From Chitinophagaceae bacterium (lineage in GTDB: Bacteria > Bacteroidota > Bacteroidia > Chitinophagales > Chitinophagaceae), in contig JAHBTL010000010.1 of NCBI GenBank assembly GCA_019638615.1, positions 124,001 to 188,000 on the forward strand: a stretch of 64,000 nt of DNA, written 5' to 3'. Position 1 is the first letter of the stretch, and each line of letters starts with the position of its first letter. Positions 7,850-14,108 of this stretch are shown piece after piece. Below the pieces are notes generated by a model, which was not told where the DNA came from, did not search any database, and saw only the letters and a program-made list of their open reading frames with translations. The translations under genes were made by a program, and so were the position numbers.

Positions 7850-8926
7850 ATGAAACCTATTTCAGATAAACTGCGTGATTTTACAGGACAAAATATATAC
7901 ATAGGTATGGATGTGCACCATAAAAGCTGGAAGGTGCATATTTATAGCGATGAGTTCGAGCTAAAGTCCTTTAGTCAGGATGCTGATGTGGAGCAATTAT
8001 ATAACTATCTCCACAAGAACTATAAGAATGCAAATTACCAAATTGCATATGAGGCTGGTTTTTGCGGGTTCTGGATACAACGATCATTTGCCGCAAAAGG
8101 AATAAATTGTAAGGTAATTCATCCTGCAGATGTTCCTACCAGTAATAAAGAGCAACTGCGCAAAACAGATAAAGTGGATAGTAAGAAGATTGCCAAAGGG
8201 TTAAAAAATGGGGACTTGAATTGTATTCATATTCCTGATATAGAGCTGGAACTGGATCGGCAATTATTGCGAACCCGGGAACGATTAATCAAAGACGCAA
8301 CACGATACAAGAACCGCATCAAAGCATTGTTAAAACTCCATGGTATAGAAATTCCTGACATAAATAACAAAGGAACATGGACTAAAAAATTTGTTGAATG
8401 GTTACAAAAAATAAGCTTTCAAACTGATAGTGGAACCAGGAGTATGCAGCTTTATTTAGCAGAGTTTTTGTTTTTGGATAATCAAAAAAAGCAGGTAGGT
8501 GCAGATATTCTCAGACTATCGCGCTCAATCAGGTATCGTGATAATGTGTCTTTACTGGTAACCATTCCATCAATAGCATTACTAACTGCAATGATATTGC
8601 TAACAGAAATCGGTGATATAAGGAGGTTTAAAGGATTAGATGAATTATGCAGCTATTGTGGCATAGTACCTAATTGCCACAGCAGTGGAGAAACGGAACA
8701 TACAGGTAGCTTAAGCAAAAGAGGAAATGCCATAATAAAAAGAGTATTAATTGAGTGTGCCTGGGTTGCAGTGAGAAAGGATCCGGCATTATTGCTATAT
8801 TATAAACAACAGCTAAGCCATATGAAAGGTCAGAAAGCAATTATTAAAGTTACCAGAAAACTATTAAGCAGGATAAGATATGTGTTGATCAATCAGCAAC
8901 CCTATATAAATGGTGTGATTTCTTAA
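7850..8926 (+). CDS. IS110-family transposase (DEDD)
   Basis: This 358-aa protein has the two IS110 domains. The N-terminal RuvC-like DEDD part shows YIGMDVHHKSW, AYEAGFCGFWI and KTDKVDSKKIAKGL. The C-terminal Tnp_IS110 part shows LLTEIGDIRRFKGLDEL and then HSSGETEHTGSLSKRGN, which contains the expected catalytic Ser. IS110 enzymes recombine DNA without long terminal repeats and are guided by an RNA made from the element's own non-coding end. The gene looks intact, with 69 bases between the left repeat and ATG. Confidence 0.92.
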   Translation: MKPISDKLRDFTGQNIYIGMDVHHKSWKVHIYSDEFELKSFSQDADVEQLYNYLHKNYKNANYQIAYEAGFCGFWIQRSFAAKGINCKVIHPADVPTSNKEQLRKTDKVDSKKIAKGLKNGDLNCIHIPDIELELDRQLLRTRERLIKDATRYKNRIKALLKLHGIEIPDINNKGTWTKKFVEWLQKISFQTDSGTRSMQLYLAEFLFLDNQKKQVGADILRLSRSIRYRDNVSLLVTIPSIALLTAMILLTEIGDIRRFKGLDELCSYCGIVPNCHSSGETEHTGSLSKRGNAIIKRVLIECAWVAVRKDPALLLYYKQQLSHMKGQKAIIKVTRKLLSRIRYVLINQQPYINGVIS

Positions 8927-8974
8927 TTAATTGCACATAATGCATTCTGCATAATAAAAACTTAAATTGGCATA

Positions 8975-9290
8975 CAAACGCAGTGAGACTCTTGCAGCCG
9001 AAAGGACTGCTCTTCGCAGTTTGCGTTATGCCTCTTATATTACTAACAAAAAATTGCAGTAATGTCAATTATACATTATCTGCTCAGAGAAGAATGTTTT
9101 TATAATGCTTTGCACCAACATGTGTCACGATAGAAATAAATAATTGTACATCAGATACACAACCATATTCAGCTTTAGAACATACAATTATTCATTTCCA
9201 TCGTGTGCAAAAATAAATTTGGATTTCAACATAGAAGAGTCTCAACTCCGAGCCTTTTGTGCGTGAGCTGGACTCTGCGAGGCATAATCA
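8975..9290 (+). other. Structured 3' non-coding region of the IS110 element
   Basis: This region is a candidate guide (bridge/seek) RNA source. A stem AACGCA / TGCGTT (8977-9027) encloses a GCAG / CTGC hairpin with a CCGAAAGGA loop. Two 9-base words, GAGACTCTT (8985) and TTATGCCTC (9026), have exact reverse complements at 9235-9243 and 9279-9287. Their order allows alternative or pseudoknotted pairing. An RNA role is inferred from what is known of IS110 elements; no transcript signal was proven. Confidence 0.4.
9126..9205. repeat. 80-bp hairpin with 23-bp arms
   Basis: The arms 9126-9148 and 9183-9205 match at 21 of 23 positions in inverted orientation around a 34-base loop. Flanking TTTGCAC and TGCAAA extend the symmetry. 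It sits inside the IS110 3' region. Confidence 0.8.
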
Positions 9291-9417
9291 TCGTCTCTCT
9301 TTTCTAAATATACATCATCTTTACATGGCAGAAGTTTTAATTACAGCCTTTGATTCTCCGCCTACCGCAGAGTTCTGCCAACCCTCACAGCTTTGCAGAG
9401 AAACTCTGCGGAGAAGT

Positions 9418-9453
9418 AAAAGCCGCTGATCACTCAGCGACTTTTCACTTTTT
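9418..9453. terminator. Strong hairpin at the right IS110 border
   Basis: AAAAGcCGCTGA / TCAGCGaCTTTT with a TCAC loop, followed by CACTTTTTATT. It would work as a terminator on the plus strand and perhaps on the minus strand. Confidence 0.6.
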
Positions 9454-9472
9454 ATTACTGGCTATTTTTTTT

Positions 9473-9519
9473 CTTACTTAACCTCCCAAAATTACCCCAT
9501 CACTAACTCTGGAACATTA
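9473..9519. repeat. Remnant of an IS1-family end
   Basis: CTTACTTAACCTC followed by ATCACTAACTCTGGAACAT (9499-9517) matches, in the same order and spacing, the outer end of the IS1-family element (4221-4265). No transposase remains here. Confidence 0.65.
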
Positions 9520-9540
9520 CCCAATATCTCTCCTCTATTT

Positions 9541-9813
9541 TCAATATTCATGATCAGTTTCATTCACATACTCATCAGAACGATAAATTTTCTTTAACTC
9601 CTTGCCACAGTATGGACAAAATTCTATTATGCTTCTTTTAACTTTGTCGTCAAAATCTGAATAGCCCTCGGTAATTATGTAACGGTACACATTACCTGTA
9701 TATTGAGCTCTCTCTATAAAATATGGGCTCAATTTAATAATCCTAATATTAAGCCCCATACCTTTGTCTGCTTCATAATGAAATCTGAAAGCGTTACAAC
9801 AAAACTTCTTCAT
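9541..9813 (-). CDS. Putative immunity protein with zinc-ribbon-like Cys pairs
   Basis: A 90-aa protein starting 16 bases after the orphan RHS toxin. It has a CC pair at residues 5-6 and a CPYCGKEL knuckle near residue 68, suggesting a bound zinc. Between them lie LNIRIIKLSPYF and YRYIITEGYSDF. I do not recognise a named family. The position directly behind an RHS tip supports an immunity role against the ADP-ribosyltransferase-like domain. This is inference; small Cys-containing proteins of this style also occur outside toxin loci. Confidence 0.5.
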   Translation of the reverse strand: MKKFCCNAFRFHYEADKGMGLNIRIIKLSPYFIERAQYTGNVYRYIITEGYSDFDDKVKRSIIEFCPYCGKELKKIYRSDEYVNETDHEY

Positions 9814-9829
9814 GTATAACCATTAAACT

Positions 9830-10717
9830 TTATTTAAGTGGTGTCGCTATAGAGTTTAAAGCTTCCACCAGATTTTTCCCTTCAAAAATATATTCAGTAC
9901 TAACTTTTCCAGTTGGTCCGTGTATTCCCGTTGCAAATCTTAGTTCATTGGAATATTCAAGTGACTTTAACGAGAACTGGCTCATTTCATATTGCATTAC
10001 TTGTCCACCCTGTTTTATATACGTCGCTGCTACAGTGGCATCATTTGTTAAAAATAATATTGAAGAGCCCTGCTCTGTTCCTGTTGTGCCTCTATATAAA
10101 GTTGTTGTTACATCAAACTCATTTATGGGTTTAAACAGTTTTACAAAATCAGCAACTGCTTTGCCTGCTGGAGAACTTGCAACCTTTTGCGTTGCTGTGG
10201 CAATAGTCAAAGGTCTTATTAGGGCATTAGGAATAATTGTCCCCAGACCAAGCCCTATCGTTCTCCATTTTGCCTGATCATCTGATACATTTCTATCCCA
10301 CACACCAGCAGCCTCCAGGCGATCTACTCCATCAAGATATTTCACTACATTCATTTGCTCATTAAAATAATCATTCCAGGATTGGCTTGGATTTGTTGAA
10401 TTAAAATATCCAGCAAACTCTCCTGATTTACTATTAAACCTTGCTTCGAATGTAATTGGATCTTCTTTAGCACCTGCTGTAAAGCTTTTTAATGTACCTG
10501 CTCCAGGCCGCACTGTGACAGATGAGTTTTTAAGTTTTTTAACTCCTCCATCAAATGTTGTAAAACTTCCGGGAGACATTATCATCGAGCCACCATTGAC
10601 TGTAGGCACAGAAGTGTCACCCAGGGGATCACTATTATAAATTGGATTGTTATTAAACGCCGCATACGGGCTTATACCAACAGTTGGCCGTGGATCCACA
10701 CTTAAAAACCTCTGCAC
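9830..10717 (-). CDS. Orphan RHS tip with ADP-ribosyltransferase-like toxin domain
   Basis: The first ~34 residues (RFLSVDPRPTVGISPYAAF ... NSDPLGD) are the very end of an RHS-associated core. Everything upstream of that is missing: the frame hits a stop 9 codons before, in intergenic repeat sequence. The tip has a middle linker and a C-terminal domain with TTLYRGTTGTE, then ILFLTNDATVAATYI, then KVSTEYIFEG. The order Arg, Ser/Thr strand, Glu resembles the R-S-E signature of ADP-ribosyltransferase toxins. Such stubs are reservoirs that can recombine onto a full-length RHS gene. It is probably not secreted as it stands. The ART assignment is by motif only. Confidence 0.65.
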   Translation of the reverse strand: MQRFLSVDPRPTVGISPYAAFNNNPIYNSDPLGDTSVPTVNGGSMIMSPGSFTTFDGGVKKLKNSSVTVRPGAGTLKSFTAGAKEDPITFEARFNSKSGEFAGYFNSTNPSQSWNDYFNEQMNVVKYLDGVDRLEAAGVWDRNVSDDQAKWRTIGLGLGTIIPNALIRPLTIATATQKVASSPAGKAVADFVKLFKPINEFDVTTTLYRGTTGTEQGSSILFLTNDATVAATYIKQGGQVMQYEMSQFSLKSLEYSNELRFATGIHGPTGKVSTEYIFEGKNLVEALNSIATPLK

Positions 10718-10802
10718 AACTTTTGTTTCAGGTTACAGGTTGCCGGTTACAGGTTTTTCGTCAAAGAACTTTTGTTGCTTTCACAACACCCGTAAAAATA
10801 AC

Positions 10803-10845
10803 CTTTTTTCTTTTCAACTGATTTTTCAGTTGAAAGAAAAAAAAT
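10803..10845. terminator. Symmetrical hairpin terminator
   Basis: CTTTTCAACTGA / TCAGTTGAAAG with a TTTT loop is flanked by T-rich and A-rich tracts. It ends at the stop codon of the 46-aa gene and can serve both strands. Related sequences occur at 11150-11172 and 15750-15783. Confidence 0.65.
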
Positions 10846-10985
10846 CATCCATTCCACCAGGATATAAACTCCCTTATCAGTTTTACTATTTCTACCAGCA
10901 CTTTGGCGAACGCCAGTATATTTTCGATTTTCTTACTGCCTGTCGTGGTTTTATCTGTTTTACCGCTGCGTTTTTGTTTAGACAT
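10845..10985 (-). CDS. Small 46-aa amphipathic protein
   Basis: From ATG 10985 the protein has a basic N-terminus (MSKQKRSGKTDKTTTGSKK) and then one long hydrophobic/amphipathic helix ending FISWWNG. A perfect hairpin, AAATCTCCA / TGGAGATTT, lies directly before the start codon and could mask translation. A terminator lies at the stop codon. The layout (tiny helical peptide, structured leader) resembles small membrane-active peptides, but I cannot assign a function. A frame extension to 11036 is unlikely because the hairpin would then be coding. Confidence 0.4.
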   Translation of the reverse strand: MSKQKRSGKTDKTTTGSKKIENILAFAKVLVEIVKLIREFISWWNG

Positions 10986-11163
10986 AAAATCTCCATTTTG
11001 TTGGAGATTTCCACTATGCCCGCAGAGCCGGGTCAAAAGTATTTACCAGGATTGATAACAAAAAGGACAAATTAAAAATGCCGATATCTTGCCGATATCT
11101 TGCCGATAGATTGCTGATAGATTGCCTATAGCTTTTCACTTCCAGTTGATTTTTCATTTGAAA

Positions 11164-11186
11164 GAAAAAACCGGGCTATTGCCCGG
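11164..11186 (-). terminator. Terminator whose loop contains the stop codon
   Basis: On the minus strand CCGGGC-AATA-GCCCGG is followed by six T. The TAG stop of the 62-aa gene starts in the 4-base loop and ends in the first base of the descending stem. Confidence 0.85.
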
Positions 11187-11364
11187 CTTCGTTCTTTCGC
11201 TGTTCAAAATTCAGCAGCGCTTCCATCAGGCTGTTGCCGCTTGCTACAACCTGGTCGCCGTAATCTTCTAAAAAGTTCGCTTCATCTATCTCTTTCACTT
11301 TGATGATAGAATAATCTGTTACGGTTGATTTCTCATTGATCGGGTAAGTGATGTAATACTTCAT
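11176..11364 (-). CDS. Conserved-looking 62-aa hypothetical protein
   Basis: The protein starts MKYYITYPINEKSTVTDYSI and continues with an acidic stretch (EIDEANFLEDYGDQ) and a C-terminal helix. Family unknown. It is probably real: it has a divergent neighbour 30 bases away and its own terminator, whose stem overlaps its last three codons. It lies in the left part of the integrated element and could be cargo. Confidence 0.55.
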   Translation of the reverse strand: MKYYITYPINEKSTVTDYSIIKVKEIDEANFLEDYGDQVVASGNSLMEALLNFEQRKNEAGQ

Positions 11365-11396
11365 GGCTGTAATTTTAGTTGGTGATAAAAAATAAA

Positions 11397-11793
11397 ATGC
11401 AGCAAAAAATGCTTAGCGACCAGCCATTAGCGGCAAAAGAAAAAGCCAAAAGCAGAGCCAAAAAAAAGGCCATACCACTGCTGATACAAATACATTCAAA
11501 AGCTGGTGTAGAATATCAGGACGAGGACATAGGCGCAGCTTTTTTTTGGTGTCTTTTGGCGGCCTTGTGTGTTGGCATGCCGCAATACCTTTGCTATGCC
11601 ATTTTTATGCTTTCATTCCTTTACCATACTGCCGGTAGGCTTTGCCATTGACCGACTGGAAGGAGATGGCATAAAAACAGATTCGTGGCTTGCCACACCA
11701 CTTGGGGAAGCGTTGGCTGGCACGGCTTCCGCTATTGTGTGTAGGGTTTTGTGTATAGCTATAGCGGGCGGCGTTGTTGGATACTTAACATAA
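11397..11793 (+). pseudogene. Possible frameshifted membrane protein
   Basis: A first frame (ATG 11397 to stop 11651) gives a basic, Ala/Lys-rich start and a hydrophobic helix pair (WCLLAALCVGMPQYLCYAIF). An overlapping second frame continues with PVGFAIDRLEGDGIKTDSW and a Gly/Ala-rich helix ending IAGGVVGYLT at 11793. Together they would make one ~130-aa protein with three or four membrane segments, with the frame change near 11610-11630. Whether this is decay, a sequencing error or two separate frames is undecided. Its stop codon lies in the left arm of the large palindrome. Confidence 0.35.
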
Positions 11794-11879
11794 TGTGCCT
11801 ATAGGATTCCCGCCGGTGTGTTGGCATGTGTACATAAGCCGGGCAGGCGGGATACTATAGGAACACATTATGTTTAAGT
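11783..11879. repeat. 97-bp imperfect palindrome
   Basis: The left arm 11783-11814 and right arm 11846-11879 are inverted copies sharing ACTTAA-CATAATGTG, CCTATAG and CCCGCC blocks with a few small gaps. The 31-base loop contains its own small symmetry (ATGTGTACAT). There is no T tract after it. Confidence 0.85.
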
Positions 11880-12173
11880 AGCTTCCGCCTGTGCGCCGGC
11901 TTTTTTGTGGCTTGTGAAGCGATAGCCGTGCAGCTCTTTGACACTGCAATGATGGCTTCTGTGTTCCGGCTCTGTGTGCAGTGGCAATGTGCTGCATGAA
12001 GCGTTAGGCAAGCGACAAAAAATGCGTGGGAAGGCGGCAACAACGCAGGAAGGCTTTTGTGTGCCGGCTTTGTGGGTGAGCTAAAGCCTAAGCCGTGCTG
12101 TGAGTGGGCTTATCTGGCTTTATTCTCTCGCTGATGTTTATTGATATCGCTGGGCTTTGTTCTAAAGCTGATA
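11880..12173. other. Non-coding stretch left of the recombinases
   Basis: GGCTTTnTGTGG-type words recur (for example near 11898, 12052 and 12068) and the composition is T/G-rich on the plus strand. I find no credible gene. With the adjacent palindrome it could form a control, origin or attachment region of the element. Confidence 0.35.
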
Positions 12174-13049
12174 TTATTGCAACGGATGTAATTTTTCTAT
12201 TGCTGATTTTAATTCCTCAAGCCCGGTTTGTTTGTATGCTTCCGTTGATGCTGCCCTTCTATGCCCTGCAAACTCCTGCACTATCCGTATATCATTGTTT
12301 TCTTTGAGCAAATGTGCAATAACGCTTTGACGGATTTTTAAAGGGATAAGTTTGTCCGGTGGTTCTCTTTTGTAGTTAATCATTTTATTGATAGCAGACG
12401 GGCGCAGTTGCAACCCTTCGTCAGTCAATAAAAAATATTCCTGCCGCTTTGATGGCTTCTGCTTCCGTTGCCAGGTCTTATATTCATCTTTCAGGTAATT
12501 ATGGAATAGCAGTATTTGTTTTGGTTTTAAATTTAATGTCCGCTCTTTATTTTTTACATTGGCTTTGACGTAAACTGTACCAGCTTCCAAATTAATATTA
12601 CTGACCTTGATTTGGGTAATTTCCAAAACAGTCAATGCCTGATATACCAGTAAGCTAATAATGATTTTATTTCTTGTTTGATGTACCGGATTTTTGCTTT
12701 GCCAGCTTTCATACAGTTCTTCCAAAATCTCCTTTGCATACAATGTTTCAACCGGTATCGCCCGGTTGATCTGGTCTTTTAAATTCAGATACTGGCAGGG
12801 ATGGTCTTTCCTTTTTCCGGTAGCTACTAAAAACCGGTAGTAAATTTTTATGGCAAACAAATTATTCCGTAATGATTTGGGATGTAAATTTTGTTCTCTT
12901 AATAAACCAATATAATCTAAAATATCCGTGTAGCCGGCTGTAGCAGCTTTGCTGCCTGATGCCAGTAAAAAACGATTGATCATGTTTTCATAACCATTGA
13001 TGCTTGTTTTGCTGTATTCATTTTGCAAATATTGTTTGAGTGTCGTCAT
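12174..13049 (-). CDS. Tyrosine recombinase, catalytically degenerate
   Basis: This 291-aa protein has the SAM-like core-binding domain (residues ~1-95) and a tyrosine-recombinase fold. The C-terminal box reads RQSVIAHLLKENNDIRIVQEFAGH, with Arg and the late His present, and the nucleophile Tyr is in STEAYKQ. The first catalytic Arg box, normally GLRxxEL, reads ALTVLEI, so that Arg is missing. The HxxR box begins with Lys-Ile-Arg instead of His. It overlaps the preceding recombinase gene by 32 bases, suggesting coupled translation. I infer a helper or regulatory subunit for the intact partner. Confidence 0.8.
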   Translation of the reverse strand: MTTLKQYLQNEYSKTSINGYENMINRFLLASGSKAATAGYTDILDYIGLLREQNLHPKSLRNNLFAIKIYYRFLVATGKRKDHPCQYLNLKDQINRAIPVETLYAKEILEELYESWQSKNPVHQTRNKIIISLLVYQALTVLEITQIKVSNINLEAGTVYVKANVKNKERTLNLKPKQILLFHNYLKDEYKTWQRKQKPSKRQEYFLLTDEGLQLRPSAINKMINYKREPPDKLIPLKIRQSVIAHLLKENNDIRIVQEFAGHRRAASTEAYKQTGLEELKSAIEKLHPLQ

Positions 13050-14010
13050 GTATCATTTTTTTGAGTTGATGTTGATTGATATGCGTATAGATCTGGGTAG
13101 TTTCAAGTTGTGAGTGTCCTAAGAATAACCTTACCTGCTCTACCGGTATGCCCTGTTCTAAAAGATGTGTAGCTATGGAGTGCCGTAAACTGTGGATGGT
13201 GATTTCTTTCTCCTGTAATGCTTTATTGTCGGTTCTGTTGATAATGCGTTTTAAATATTTATTGTACGTTTCGTCCTGCATTCTTCCGCCTCTGCTGTGC
13301 AACATAAAAGCCGGTTGATTATTTTCTATATTCAGTGCATAATCCCTGCCCTGTGTCAAGGCTTCTCTTTCATGATAATAATAATCGGATAAGTCTTTTA
13401 TCACACCACCTGACAGCGGCACTATCCTTTTTTTATTGCCTTTCCCTTTGGGAACTATCAATATTTTTTCCCTAAGCCTTATGTCCTGTATGTTGCAGTT
13501 TTCCAACTCTGTCGCTCTTAATCCGCAACCATACGCCAGGCTCAATATGGCTCTTTCCTGCGCCGTCCCGGTAACTTCATAAAGCTGCTGTATTTCCTGT
13601 TGGGTAGCTATATTCCTTGTACTGCCTGCTTCATCTTTGGGATAGTAAAATTTCAAAATACTGCAGGGATTTATTTTTATCTGCCGTTGCTGCAAAAGCA
13701 TTTCAAATAAATCTTTTACTATCCGCATGTGGCTATGTGTTGTTTTGCTGCTTAATGAGCCGCCATCTTTTTTGCTTGGCCTCGTGCCGATATATTCGTA
13801 ATAACGGCTTATTTCTGGCGCTGTAACGCTTGTAATATCATTCGTGCCTTTACACTCTAACCACTGCAAAAACTCGTTGAGGTAATTAAATCTTGCTTTG
13901 TAGCTCTCGGGCACATAACCCAGCCTTTTCTGGTACTGGTAAAATGTTTGTGCTAGTTGCCGGTAATGTTCTGTTACTACTATGACGTTTGTTGGCCTGC
14001 CCATATACAT
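13018..14010 (-). CDS. Tyrosine recombinase / integrase, intact
   Basis: This 330-aa XerC/D-like recombinase has an N-terminal SAM-like domain (residues ~15-110) and a full catalytic set: YGCGLRATELE (Arg I), KGKGNKKRIVPL (Lys), HSLRHSIATHLL (His-x-x-Arg), LGHSQLETTQIYTH (His and Tyr). It is the first gene of the tandem pair and very likely moves the surrounding element. Directly upstream lie a hairpin and three 12-bp direct repeats (14053-14108), possible binding sites. Confidence 0.9.
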   Translation of the reverse strand: MYMGRPTNVIVVTEHYRQLAQTFYQYQKRLGYVPESYKARFNYLNEFLQWLECKGTNDITSVTAPEISRYYEYIGTRPSKKDGGSLSSKTTHSHMRIVKDLFEMLLQQRQIKINPCSILKFYYPKDEAGSTRNIATQQEIQQLYEVTGTAQERAILSLAYGCGLRATELENCNIQDIRLREKILIVPKGKGNKKRIVPLSGGVIKDLSDYYYHEREALTQGRDYALNIENNQPAFMLHSRGGRMQDETYNKYLKRIINRTDNKALQEKEITIHSLRHSIATHLLEQGIPVEQVRLFLGHSQLETTQIYTHINQHQLKKMIHDDTQTIFAK

Positions 14011-14052
14011 ATACTTTTAAGAACGGTGAACACCAAAGGCCTTATAACACAA

Positions 14053-14108
14053 AACCCTTTGCTGTAAAGGGTTCTGGCGTTCGGTCTGGCGTTCCGTGGC
14101 GTTCGGTT
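14053..14108. promoter_or_regulatory. Hairpin plus three 12-bp iterons
   Basis: AACCCTTT / AAAGGGTT with a GCTGT loop (14053-14073) abuts three adjacent units: CTGGCGTTCGGT, CTGGCGTTCCGT and GGCGTTCGGTT (14074-14108). The block fills the gap between the ATPase gene end and the recombinase start. Such arrays are typical of replication-initiator or recombinase binding. Confidence 0.6.

Larger units (their letters stand above)
7781..9417 (+). mobile_element. IS110-family (IS1111-like) element
   Basis: An IS110-type transposase gene lies between two inverted 17-bp sequences: 7781-7797 (AGTTCTCCGCAGTTTTT) and 9401-9417 (AAACTCTGCGGAGAAGT), 14 of 17 matching when one is reversed. Short, possibly subterminal inverted repeats are typical of the IS1111 subgroup. 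The element borders a broken toxin fragment on the left. Its 3' non-coding part is about 475 bases, longer than the transposase needs, and rich in secondary structure. The exact ends and any target duplication are not certain. Confidence 0.65.

Noticed and set aside
8975-9300. Integron attC-like sites (interleaved TTATGCCTC and GAGACTCTT pairs)
   Set aside because: The words do not match the attC core consensus and no integron integrase is present; an IS110 RNA region explains them better.
11783-11879. Large palindrome as a transcription terminator
   Set aside because: There is no T tract after either arm and the arms are far longer than needed.
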